From Isoetes taiwanensis (Eukaryota > Streptophyta > Lycopodiopsida > Isoetales > Isoetaceae): a stretch of 64,000 nt of DNA. Under the pieces are notes generated by a model. It was not told the origin of the DNA and did not search any database. It saw only the letters and a list, made by a program, of their open reading frames with translations. Positions 22,124 to 34,557 of this stretch are shown one piece after another. Every line of letters starts with the position of its first letter. Position 1 is the first letter of the stretch. Where the stretch lies: the NCBI GenBank assembly GCA_021234155.1, contig JAJEKV010000002.1, forward strand, positions 32,353,645-32,417,644, read 5' to 3'. The translations under genes were made by a program, and so were the position numbers.

Positions 22124-25100
22124 GCCTAGAACAAGATGTGCTTCTGTTGATGTCAGTTGGTGATGTTCTCTTGCTAGGAGACTTCAATGGGCGTATTGCT
22201 AACAAACAAGCAGCTATTGCTAGCATGGAGGGGGAGCACGTATGGGTCGAGATGCTTGATGATAAGGAAGTGGGCTAGGAAGGGTGGAGTAGAACCTCTG
22301 CAGATAAAATAAGATGGCCTACACCCCAAGGCACCATGTTCTTAATATGTGCAGCGGGCTTGACTTGCTGGTTTATAATGGCACACAAATGTTCCCAGGT
22401 ACAGGTAAGTGCACGTGCAGAAATGCCAGTGTTGTTGACCTCGTTCTTGCTACAGCCCAGTTTGTGGAAGAGATGGTACAGATGTCTATAGGGGAAGAGA
22501 TGGAAAAGATCTCAGATCATGCACCGATAACAGTCGTGTTAAGCACCAAGAAACATACATCCCACCAGGCATGTTGTGTTTTTAAACCTCGCATACATAT
22601 GAAATATCATAAAGCGGAGAGTTATGAGAAGAAATGTGAGGCAAGAGCCTCCACAATAAACTGGCCCAGTGACAATGATGAATTGAGTGACAAGATTGCA
22701 GAACTAGTCCTAGATGTTGCTACTTACTTTTTTGTCTCGCGCAGAAAGTTGAAGGGTTTGCCATGTAACAGCTGGTTCGATGCATATTGTAGAGAAAAAA
22801 GAGAGGCATTTAAGCGGGAAAGAGGAAAAGATAGAAAGAGATTAAAGAAGGAATATTTGTCGCTCACTAAATCGAAAAAGAAAAAGTATGTGTACCAGAG
22901 ACAGAAGGAGTTGATACATGATACTATAGTAGATCCTAAAAAATTCTGGAACGAGCTTAAGCCTAGGATGAAACAGGAGGCCCATTTGGATCCCATGGCT
23001 CTAGTAAATCAAGTACATAAGCTGTATCACATGCCGGACGCCAATGTCGATAATGTTGACTTACAGGATGTAGGCTGGTGTTTCGAGTTGGAAGACTTAG
23101 AAGAAGGGTTAAGTCATCTTGCCAACGGGAAAGCAGCTGATTCGATTGGGCTGGTAGCTGAAATGTTCAAATGGGCAGGTAACTCAGTACATGTTGCATT
23201 GCTGTCATTATTTAACAATGTCTTGCGCAAAGGATTCCCTCGCACTTGGCAGTTGAACAGAGTTATTCCCTTGCATAAAGCTGGAGATGAGAGTGATCCT
23301 GGAAACTACCGAATGATTCTGGTTAGTAGTCTATATGCCAAGTTATTTGCTGCTATGTTGAATTGTAAATTGAGCGCATGGACTGAAAAACATAATGTTA
23401 TAGCTACTGGGCAAGCAGGCTTTAGACCAAAAAAATCCACAGTTGATCATTTGGTTACCTTGCGCGCTATGATTGATTCGGTTAAGGGTAAGAAAAAGCC
23501 CCTTTATGCTCTTTTTGTCGACTATGCTAAAGCATTTGACACAGTATCTCGTAGTAATTTATGGGAAAGAATGGATGCCATAGGGGTACCAATTGAGCTT
23601 AGGCATGCAGTGAAGATACTCTATGAGCAAGTTTTGGTGCAGTTGTCATCCCCTTACATTGAGCAATGTGCAGATGTGGTAGAAAGCAATATTGGTGTGA
23701 AGCAAGGGTGCCCATTGTCGCCCACATTATTTAGCCTATTCATAGACCAATTACAGGCTTAGATGTCGGAGTATGGCGGAGGGGGAACCCCATTGTCTAG
23801 ATACATGGTCTTATTGCTCTTATATTCATAGATGTTGTTCTTCTTTCCCGCTCAGTTGAAGGCATGCAGAAGCATTTAGATGCGCTAGCATATTTCTGTG
23901 AACAGAAAAGTATGAAGGTAAATATGTCAAAGACTAAGATGATGGTATTTGGGGCAAATAAAGTCGATCATCTTAAATTCCTATACCAAGGAGAATCTGT
24001 GGAAATTGTCACTTCGTATAAATATTTAGGGATACTGGTGGACAAAGGGCACAGTTGGAACTCTGCCGTTGAGCATAGAGTGAATGGAGGCCTGAAAGCA
24101 TTATATAGTATGCAGCGCAAAAGTGGAAAAGCAGAAATATGGGATTTTGGTCTGAAGCGTACATTGTACCGCGTGCTGGTCCAAACAGTTTTGCTCTATG
24201 GGTGTGAAGTATGGGGCTCGGGATTATCCGTAGAATCCTGGAAAAAGGTTGAGAAAGTGCAGAAGAAGTTTTTGAGAACTGAATTGGGTGCTAAAGCTCA
24301 AACTCCATATGACATGATGCTTGTAGAATGTGACATGATGCCAGTAGAGGCTGAAGCCCTATGTAAAATGCTTACATATCTTTCTAAGTTGCTATTTGAT
24401 ATGCCAGAAGATAGTCTACCAAGGCTAGCTTTAGAAGAGACAAGAGATAAGGGTTGGTACTCAGATATTATGGAATGGATGAAGAAATGGGGTTTGGACA
24501 TTCATGGTATACGAGAGAATAAGGAAAATATATGAGGGTGGGTGCATGAGAACTTTATTAGAAGAAATTGGAGAGTTTCGGAAACGAAAAAATATTTTTA
24601 CAGACAATATATAAATCCTACTCTCCAGGAGGCCAAATACCTCAAGGAAGGTGTGTCTTTTGGTGCCAGGCAGATGATAAGCAGGATGCGGCTTAGCTCC
24701 CATAGGCTTGGGGTTGAAGTAGGACGTTGGAGTAACATTCCCCATGAATTGAGATTTTGCAAAGTATACAGTATGGAGGAAGTTGAGGATGAACTACATG
24801 TCATCATAAAATGTCCGTCATATTCAGAAATTCGAGATAAGCATGGGGTTCATTCAAACTCTTTTGCTGGAATTCTTTGATATGCCTGGCAGCATATTGG
24901 GAAATACTTGAAGGAAATATTGACACAGAGAGAACGGTTACTGAATATTGAAAATTGTGATGTTATAAACGATGAGAGATGGGAAGAGTCTAATGCATTC
25001 TTGTCAGAAGATGCATTAGAGGATATCTTTTATAATGTTGAGTATGTGCATTGATCGTCTCATAGGCCTGGTGGCCTGCAGACGTAATAAATACAACATT

Positions 25101-25138
25101 TCATTTCATTTCATTTCATTTCATTTCATTTCATTTCT
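22124..25138 (+). mobile_element. 5'-truncated APE-type LINE with (CATTT)n tail
   Basis: The element begins abruptly within an endonuclease domain and ends at 25097-25138 in about eight CATTT units instead of poly-A. Microsatellite tails are typical of RTE-like LINEs and unlike the L1 at 8232-17200. TCTCTCTCT follows the tail and a long CT tract precedes the 5' break, so it appears to have inserted into a CT microsatellite. Confidence 0.75.
22133..24880 (+). pseudogene. LINE endonuclease-reverse transcriptase, broken
   Basis: Three main frames cover the protein: 22133-22278, 22314-23762 and 23864-24880. Endonuclease remnants are LLLGDFNGRI and ISDHAPITVV. The reverse transcriptase has VIPLHKAGDESDPGNYR, QAGFRPKKSTVDHL, LFVDYAKAFDTVS (first catalytic Asp) and GVKQGCPLSPTLFSLFID. 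A stop follows at 23761. The YADD box is degraded to YSIDVVLLS near 23825, so the enzyme would be dead. Downstream come YLGILVDKGHSWN, LLYGCEVWG and a C-terminal stretch with RLSSHRLGVEVGRW and VEDELHVIIKCPSYSEIR, a tail common to this LINE group. A TGA at 24533 separates the last part. Confidence 0.85.
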
Positions 25139-25590
25139 CTCTCTTAGGTCGGCCACATGCTCGTAAAAAAATCCATCTCTCGTCACATACGATTCCTCCC
25201 CTAAATGTACGTATTTTTTTGGGAGGAGAGGAGAGACAATTGTCTCTCGAGGTTTAACAGCCTCGGTTATGGGCAGAATTTTTGCTGTTTGCCGGATTTT
25301 CGATCGTGCATCCATTCTGGCCGACGAACTCTTTGTGGGATAATTCGATCGTAACGTTCCATTCGGGTGCCAAATTGTGGGATATTCAAGCCTGTTTTTT
25401 TCTTCGTTTGGCGGTCTATGTGGGATATTTCATTTCTAGTTTTGCCTCCCCATTCTTTCGATTCCGGCCACTAAACCATGGATCCGGTCATTCTTGGCAT
25501 GATTGCCATTTTTTTCGGGCTTTGACACTCGGATTTGCATTACAGAGATACTGTTTGTAGCTACTGGAACTCAACGAGCTCGAAGACCCA

Positions 25591-26831
25591 ATGACCTTGT
25601 TCGATGATGAGGTTTTAGAAGATAACAATGGTATATTTTTTTGCGCATCTGCAGCTTTAATGGTTGCGGGTTCCAGTAGGGTTAGAAGACCACCAAGAAG
25701 ATTTTGGATTGCTTCAAGGCAAAGAATACAGTGGGATAATATCGATAAGCATGCTTGGAATTGTCTGCCATCCTTCGAACACGATATGTGGCACCAATTT
25801 TACAGGATGAAGAGAGCCACATTTGAGAGACTGGTAGGTTTAATTGTGCCTTATCTTGTCAGGCCCGGGATTAAAGTAAGGCCCCCTGTTGATCCAAGGA
25901 AAGCAGTTGCTATGGTTCTGTATTTTCTTGCACACGGGGATATGCCCTTACATGTCGGACAGAGATTTTTTGTTGGGAAAGCAACAGTACAGAAATATAC
26001 CAAGAAAGTCACGCTTGTATTGGCTTCGAAGACAATGCTGTACAAACGTTTTGTTGCAATGCCTACAGGAGCAAGATTAACTCAGTGTATTAAGGAATTC
26101 CATGATGCAACTGGGTTGTCCAATATATATGGTGCAGTTGATGGTTCCCATATTTTTTTATGAAGGAAACCCAAAAAAAAGGACAATGGGGAAGACTATT
26201 ACAGCAGACATAAGAGGCACTCATATCTCATGCAAGGAATTGTTACACATAGCAGATTGTTTATAAATGTTTGTGTAACTAGAACAGGTTCAGTCCATGA
26301 TTCCAACCAGTTCAAGAAGAGCTCCATTTATAATAAAATTGCTTCAAAACAAATTTTACAAGAACCTGTGGTGACTCTGAGTAGCAGAAAACTGAAGAAG
26401 GGGCAGCCTACTGATCAGGAAGTTCAGGTACTATTCCACCATTACTATTAGGTGATTCAGCTTATTCTAGCAGGCCCTTTCTCCTTAAAGTCTTTCCTCA
26501 AAATCAGGGTGCATATGGTAAGTTTAACAAAGGGATCTGTAGGGGCAGAGTGTGTGTAGAAAATAGATTTGGCATTGTGAAGGAAAAATTTAGAATTCTG
26601 AAACACTTGCCTGTACATATTGGCAAAGCCTCCAAGATCATACATGCATGTTGTGTTCTTTGGAACTTTTGTATAATGGAAGACAAGGGCTGGGATATGC
26701 TGCCAATTGAAGAAGACCCTCCACCAATATATTACTATGAAACAGAAGCCATGAACAGGTCCTTAAAAAAACAGGGTGATCAAATGAGGCACGTGCTATT
26801 TGAGAATCTGGATGGACATGTCATCCTTTGA
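25591..26831 (+). pseudogene. PIF/Harbinger DDE nuclease (HARBI1-like), broken
   Basis: The frame from 25591 gives RRPPRRFWIASR, a helical N-terminal region (FEHDMWHQFYRMKRATFERL), LRxGIKVRPPVDPRKAVAM-like sequence and the first catalytic Asp in GAVDGSH (about 26140). A TGA at 26161 interrupts it. The next frame continues RHSYLMQGIV, NVCVTRTGSVHDSNQF and SIYNKI. After a frameshift near 26430 comes the second Asp in LLLGDSAYSSRPF, then the Glu in RVCVENRFGIVKEKFRIL (about 26553). The C-terminus ends at 26831. All three acidic residues survive, but one stop and at least one frameshift make this a pseudogene. The family makes the cuts for transposition together with a Myb-like partner. Confidence 0.9.
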
Positions 26832-27419
26832 ATGAATGAATTTTGTAGCCAAGAAAATGAAATTCATATTCAATTGTATTCGATTTGATCTCTTTAATTC
26901 TCTGTCATGTATTGTTACAGAATGATGAAAAGTTAAATGTGTTTGTAGCATGAGTTTAGAGCTTGATTTGTGACACATAGATTAAAGCTCGAAATTCATT
27001 ATCAAAACTGAACAGCATGTCACAGACATTTCTGAGTCAAATGACTTCACATTAATACACACTAAAGACTATAAAATATCAACAACACAGGAATAAGTAG
27101 GTCAACCACGTTTTGTATTCATAAAAGTTCAATACATGTTCATATCCTGCACTGTTCAAAACAGTGCAGTATCTCAGCAGCCAGGTTACAGTCAATGTGA
27201 GCCAAATGACTTCACAGCATAAAACAAAAAAAAAAACACGCCTTCCAAAGAGCATAGGAAATCTGCATCAATAGAAGGACAAAATTTGTTTCTTCTGTCA
27301 GAACCCGAACAGTTACATCAGCAAAAAAAAAAATGGCATGCATGCCATTTTATATATAAGAGAAGCCAGTTTCAAAATGAAAATATAAAACAAAAGAAAG
27401 ATGAAGACATAACAATATT
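26832..27419. other. Harbinger interior without a recognised gene
   Basis: AT-rich sequence between the nuclease stop and a minus-strand ORF. A T/A palindromic stretch, GGCATGCATGCC, lies near 27334-27346. Nothing else is supported. Confidence 0.4.
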
Positions 27420-27425
27420 GTTTGC

Positions 27426-28020
27426 TCAAATCCTGGGACAAAGATCACACTGAAAGGTTACATTTCGTATCTCTTGGAGGCACCATTTTTCATTGTGCCT
27501 AACGTAAACACTCTCCATATGGGCAGTCCGGTTTTTAGCAGAATTAGCAGCCCATTCTAAAACATCAGCATCAATATTAACCTCCATCTCAAAAAAAGCA
27601 GTAACAGTCTGTTTGGAATAGCTGCAGTGGATTAGCTTGTGGGACAAGACTTCCACTTCAGGGTTAGCTACCTCGACAGAGGGGGAGGAAAATTGACTTT
27701 CTTCTTCATGCTCTTGGCTTTCTTCATTCTCCTCTTGGCTTTCTTCTTGCACATGGTTTTCCTGAAAGATGTTCTCTAAGCTGACCGGATTATCACTGAA
27801 TTCGGGACCATCTGCACTACTATCTGGAAGGATTTCTTCGCTGGTAGTAGGCCATGAAGAGTACTCAGAAAAATATGACCTTGAGCTGGAAGAAAAGGAA
27901 GAAGATTCCCGAGGCGTGGAATATATAAAGAGGAACTAGACGAAGATGAAGACGAACTGGAAGAAGAAGAAGATGGAGATCTCGGGCGTTTTCTGTTCAC
28001 GATCCGAACCATATTGGCTG
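27426..28020 (-). pseudogene. Unrecognised acidic protein inside the Harbinger element
   Basis: A start at about 28009 gives MVRIVNRKRPRSP followed by a serine run. That frame changes near 27900, and an acidic frame continues through VQEESQEENEESQEHEEES to a folded-looking end: HKLIHCSYSKQTVTAFFEM, DADVLEWAANSAK and CDLCPRI. I do not know the family. The basic start, Ser run and Glu-rich middle suggest a nuclear protein. It is a third coding unit, between the nuclease and the Myb-like gene, which are normally the only two. Confidence 0.45.
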
Positions 28021-28212
28021 AAGCGGCTAGCATGCAAGGAATTGAGAAAAGCTTAAATAGCCTTTACGAATTGGGGTGATTGCAACTAGAAGACAATAAT
28101 TAATACTAAAGAAATAGGCCAGTACAAGTCATTCAATCTTTAGAAATGCTAGTGGGTTTGAGACAGTTCCAAAATAGACATTCTAAAAAGCATAAAAATT
28201 GAAAACGTACCT

Positions 28213-29380
28213 CTAATCTTTGTTTTTGGCAGCCAATTTAGCAATTTCGAGCAATGTATCCTTTGTCATTTCACAAATGCTTTGAGTCATTGCAGCCATG
28301 GACTCAGCAATTTTCAAACTGTTGGCAGACCTTATTGTTTCCAATTCCCTAACCAACTCAATTTTTCTTGCACTTTCTTCTTTCAGGAAATCTAATTTCT
28401 TCACCTCAGTGTCCCCAAATGTGCTTGCCAACTGTGATATTCCCATTGCAATGTCCTCATCTATCTGCAATCTAGACTTCTTTCTACTTGTAGGTTTTCC
28501 ACAAACTCCAGGCTGATTACATGCAGCTGATCTAGGACTTGAAGAATCTATCTGGTTTCCTGTTGGTGTCCTATTGATTGGAATTTCTGGCATCACTGGA
28601 CTGCTCGGATTTCCCGTGTTCACATTATTATTTGAATTGGGTGGATCTTCAAAGTGGTCTTCAAATGCTGCATCTATTCCAACAGTTTCAAAGAAAGTGT
28701 CATTCATGAAAGATTCTGAGAAATTTGTATGCAAGTCTGCAGCCTCGAAAGCTTCATTCCCAAATTCGCCATCATCACCACCCCCTGGAATTGGATTATC
28801 TGAGGTAACACCATACTTCACCTCTTCCATTCTCTCATACCACTGCCAAGTTGATGGTTCAGAACCCGTGTGGCTACAAGCCTCCTTCTCATCTTTGAAT
28901 TTAGCTTGTAGCTCCCATTTGTTCTTGAGTTGTCTCAGCTCCACTAAACCCCCAACAAAGGGCTGCAATTTGATCATAGTTTCCCTCCATTGTGTGTTGA
29001 GAGGTTGAGGGTGCCATTGGTTACTAATTTCATCTCGTTTAAGAGATTGAAGAAGGTGGAGACACCTTGATCTGTCCATTGCACAGGAGACTTCCTATTC
29101 TTGGTGTCTATCACTTTCGAATTTTCCTTCTCATGCACAACAAGAGCCAAAGCAGATTCGGTTTCAAAAAATTCACTCACAATATCAGAAGATGCCTGAA
29201 TTTCGTTCAATACTCGTTTGGATCTTTTCTCCTTTGGCTATCTTGGAGATGGAATTGGCTCGGAATTAGTCTCCAAATGCACATCCATGGAGATCTGGCC
29301 TGTCATTTTCCGGGTCCTTCTTGGTGCCATTTTTTCAACCCGAGGAGGCACGAAAGGCCTTAGACATCTGATTGCAGATA
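28213..29380 (-). pseudogene. Harbinger Myb/SANT-like DNA-binding protein, broken
   Basis: The N-terminal part lies at about 29380-29000 (VPPRVEKMAPRRTRKMTG, KSPVQWTDQGVSTFFNLL). The continuation lies at 29079-28213 in another frame (QWRETMIKLQPFVGGL, LRQLKNKWELQAKFKDEK, EPSTWQWYERMEEVKYGV). Together they form a trihelix/Myb-SANT-like domain with the expected Trp-containing helices and QLKNKW. The C-terminus is a coiled coil: KKLDFLKEESARKIELVREL, ETIRSANSLKIAESMAAM. PIF/Pong elements encode such a protein to recruit the nuclease to DNA and the nucleus. Frame breaks near 29010 and 29220 indicate decay, unless introns were missed. Confidence 0.75.
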
Positions 29381-29803
29381 ATTGTAGGGGAATAAGGAAG
29401 ACTTAAAACGAAATTGAGGTTCAAAACTTATTGTATGAATGCTCAAAAAACAGAATGCAAATGGATGCGAAATCTGATGAATACCTGGATTGTAATCGGC
29501 TAATTGCTTCGAGAAATTGGATACTTGGAGCAAGAATTAGGCGGCCTTGAAGATCAAGAAGCAGGGGAAATGGCGCCCCTGGTTTTTGGTGTGGGAAACA
29601 TTTCGGGCAGTTTTTTCAGGCAGCGAAAATTAAGGCTAATTGTTTGTTTAGTGGGCAATGAAAACGCCCCTAACGGCTGTTAGGGGCGAATCATCTCTCA
29701 AGGTGAGAGTTGGGTTTTCCCACTCTCACCCATCTCTCCCATCTCTCATCTCTCATATTCTCTCGTATTGTCTCTCGTCATCTCTAAGTCAGCATGTGGC
29801 CAA

Positions 29804-31150
<1,347 letters not shown>

Positions 31151-32050
31151 ATTTGTTGTGTAAACTTATCTTGGAAAATAGATTTTGATTACAGTTTTGA
31201 GAGAAAACTGCAATATAATTTGTCTTCAAATAATATATTATTTATATTTTTTTATGGGAACATTTTGAGACTCCAAAGCTGCTCTAATCGAGAGGAAGAG
31301 TTGTACGCTATGTAAATCAACACTTGTGATGCTATGAGCTAAAAGCAAAAGTGAGTCTAGATATAAAATTTGTATGCTTTGGAATCTTGAAATGGCATAA
31401 GTTACATTGTGATTGAATATAAGATTGAGACAGGTATAACCTGAGCACTTAAAAGCTGTTGACATGATATTTTGTACAAGTAGCTTTCCAATGGGTTAAT
31501 TGATGTATGATTTGCATGTGATGGGATTATTACTGGATTCTAGTTTATACTGACCATTTCTTGAACTGGGCTTAGTTTTCAACCAGTATGCTTTTGCAGG
31601 GTTGTCAACTTGCATATATGGACAACATGTGAAATGCTATTGAGCATATGAGCTAAGATGTGAAATTGTACCATATATATAGCGACATGCAATGATGAAT
31701 GCGAGCAGATGTGAACCATATTTATTTACAACACGATTGAAGAATGCAAGAGCTGACCTGCCCATCTAAAGATACCCAGCATCTCTAAGAGGATTAGCAC
31801 CTCTAACAATCGGTGCATGCGAGTAGTTAAAGCTTGCAATGTTATCTAGCATGTACATATACGTGAATGCACCTATAAAACATGCTTACTTCTCGAGTTC
31901 ATTTCAAAGATTCAGTGGATAACAGACCGTGATCATTTTGAAATGGACTAACTTTATAGAATTATTCTTTCAATTTAGAATAGTGGATGCAAAGTGCATA
32001 CTAGACACACTTTGTAAAAGATTCCATATGTTATTAGTCCTGCAATTTGG
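31151..32050. other. No gene seen
   Basis: AT-rich sequence with no convincing ORF, RNA gene or long repeat. Confidence 0.4.
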
Positions 32051-32056
32051 TGTAGA

Positions 32057-32175
32057 TAACGCCCTGGCCCGAGGGCGTTATTGGGAAAAAAATTCGAGAG
32101 ATCAAAATGGCGACATTGCACGCGTAACGTACGCATGAGCCATTTTGATGGCCCGAATTTTTTTTCCAATAACGC
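32057..32175. repeat. Foldback (long inverted repeat) with internal hairpin
   Basis: GCGTTATTGGGAAAAAAATT (32075) and ATCAAAATGGC (32101-32111) pair with GCCATTTTGAT (32139-32149) and the complement ending CCAATAACGC at 32175. The loop is about 27 bp and contains ACGCGTAACGTACGC. A second hairpin, ATAACGCCC...GGGCGTTAT (32057-32082), overlaps the left arm. The structure resembles a foldback MITE. Confidence 0.85.
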
Positions 32176-32254
32176 ACGAGGACTTAGACTTTATCGCCCT
32201 TAATGTCCTGGTTCGAGGGTTTGCATTGCACTTAGAGATCTTAGAAGTAGGGGA

Positions 32255-32332
32255 AGCCATAGCCAGTTTTGCCAAAGCCAAATCTAGCATAGCCAGTTTC
32301 GTCATAGCCAGTTCTACCATAGCCAGATTCGT
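32255..32332. repeat. Short tandem repeat (CATAGCCAGTTT-like, ~16 bp)
   Basis: CATAGCCAGTTTTGCCAAAG, CATAGCCAGTTTCGT, CATAGCCAGTTCTAC and CATAGCCAGATTCG follow each other with one diverged unit in between. Confidence 0.8.
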
Positions 32333-32649
32333 TAGTTCTCCCCTGTTTCTTTTGTTCGACTGTGGCTGTCGAATTTCTTTTGTTCAGCAAGAACCCATCT
32401 TTGGGCAGAGTTTTAGATGGAGCAATCCAGTTTTGGAGCTTCAAGAATGCAGGTTAGGGGAGAGTTCCAGCAAGATTTGGAGTTAATTCGGGCAGATTCG
32501 TATTACTCTAGGATGTTATGAGGATTATAGATTTAAGATGTTATAAGAAATAGTAAAATGTGGGCCAGTGAAGCTCTTATTAGTTGGTAACAACACTCTA
32601 ACCAATGGTTGCGATCTAATCTCAACTTGTAAACTTGAAAACCAAGGCG

Positions 32650-32890
32650 TTAAGGTTCAATATTATACTTTATTGTCAATCACGGTGGACAAGGTTCAAT
32701 ATTATATTTTATTGTCAATCACACTGGGCAAGGTTCAGGAACAATGTAAGTGAGTGAAGTGCATAGGAGGATTTGTTCCAGGCAAATTCTCTTACATTTT
32801 TATATTAAGACTCCGACAACTGATATCAAGACAATGCAAATTCTCTTACATTTCTCTATTAAGACTCCGACAACTAATATGGAGACAATG
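32650..32890. repeat. Two neighbouring tandem duplications
   Basis: AAGGTTCAATATTATA with TTTATTGTCAATCAC occurs twice (about 32652 and 32692). Then AAATTCTCTTACATTT with TTAAGACTCCGACAACT occurs twice (about 32784 and 32837). Each unit is about 40-54 bp. Confidence 0.8.
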
Positions 32891-34440
32891 TGAAGGTTGG
32901 GTTGGGCTTATTTCGTTTTCCAAACAGTGTTGCCAACTTCTAGATGTTTTGTCAGCCATTAATGCATGGCAATTTAAAAACCTTTTGCAAAGAAACAAAT
33001 TGTGCGAAACAATGGGGAGGAGGGTATGCTTTTAGACTATACTAGGTGGGCAGGTTTAAAAAATTGGAGATGCTTTCAACGTGTGGATGTCCAGATCAAA
33101 ATGTGTGACGCTACAAAGCTAGGCCAAACAAGGCAAAAAAGCAAGACTAGGTATCTTGAAGAAAGAAAGAAGCTCTGGCTATGGCGGTGCTGCCTCATAC
33201 AACAGCGACGAGTTGACTGGTATTATCAATGAGTGCTTCATCATTAAAACAGCTGCAGAAGCATGGGACGTGATGCTTTCTTTTGCATTAAACGGATTCT
33301 TCCGGGAACGCTGCTCTTTCATGGCGATCCGGCAGATTTGTCAGGTTCTTTTTCTTCCTTTTCGCCTAAATCTAAGCAAACAAGCTCTCTTTCTTTCCCT
33401 TCTTGCACAAAAGCTATACCTATGGCTATCTATGCATCAAACTTTTCCCTTGGATTCTTCATTTCTTGTTTTTTCTTCTTGCATCTGGAGTGATTGACGG
33501 TATTTCTGTCGGATTAAGACCTTCCCAGCTATGGCTATGGCTTTCTGGTCAATTTTAGGGCTCCCTCCTGGACGTAGCCTTTTTAGGCGTGAGAAAGGCT
33601 GACTGGCTGGCTCATCGGGAAAGAAGAAGAAAACCACTGCATTGATTGAATACAAGCAAAGAGTTGGAGCCGATTAATTCATCTGTGTAAAGTAGCTGCT
33701 TGTCTCCGGCGTGTCTCAAGCCCTTTTCCACATTCAAAACGGTACAGAGCAACTGGCCATGGCGCCTTTTATCTTTTTTCGCCTTAGAAGCGGCCTTTCA
33801 ATTCTCTCTGTTCATGTTGGAAAGCGAGTGTTTAATTCGTGCTTCAATCTTATTAGTTTTGCCTCTGTTTTCCAGTACAGAAAGATTGCGACCATTGCTA
33901 GCCATTTCAGAGCAGAAATAACTGTGCATTTTCTTGCCAGACATGAGAAACATGCAGCGATTCTGTCTTGCCGCAGTGTACTGCATTGATAGTCCACAGA
34001 GAAATTGGATCTTGCACAGAAATCCGACCCTTGGAGCAAACTTTCGACTAGCTTATAACGGACTGGATAAATTAGGCTCAGAAATCTGTGCGTGCCCTTC
34101 ATCGCCAGTCTTTGTCCGGGGTTTGGTCCAATCCAACATGCATTCATTATATGGCTTCAATCGACCCAACACGAAGTTGCTGGATTAATATATGTTTTCG
34201 TGCGGGAGTTGAAAGTGTATCAGGTAGGGCCATGGTTTTTGGATCCAAAATCTTTGCTTGTTATTATGCATTAAACCATCTCTTTTAGTGCACTGACGAT
34301 TGAACTGGAATTTTATGGTACTAGCACTCCTCCATTGCATGATCTTCTTCATCTGTATTTGGCGGCGAAAAAGTCTGATCTTCTTACAAGAGCACGATGC
34401 AAAGATTAAACAAGAATTCAAGACGCAGCGTCGGTCGTTT
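32891..34440. other. Region upstream of the bHLH gene; no gene called
   Basis: Several short frames are open but none carries a domain. Base composition at 33240-33700 is more even than the surroundings and resembles plant organellar spacer DNA, but I cannot prove an organellar origin. The last few hundred bases before 34558 presumably include the promoter and 5' UTR of the bHLH gene. Confidence 0.35.
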
Positions 34441-34557
34441 TCAGCCCATTCAAGAGCTTCTTAATTAGGTTTTCCTCGCCAATTATAAGCAGAATAAGAT
34501 ATGTAAAGAGTGTGATTGTAGACAGGAGTGTTGTTTTGTTGGATTGAATTTTGAGAC

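Noticed and set aside
33240-33700. Possible mitochondrial or plastid DNA insertion
   Set aside because: Composition felt organellar but no organellar gene could be recognised; a search against organelle genomes would decide.
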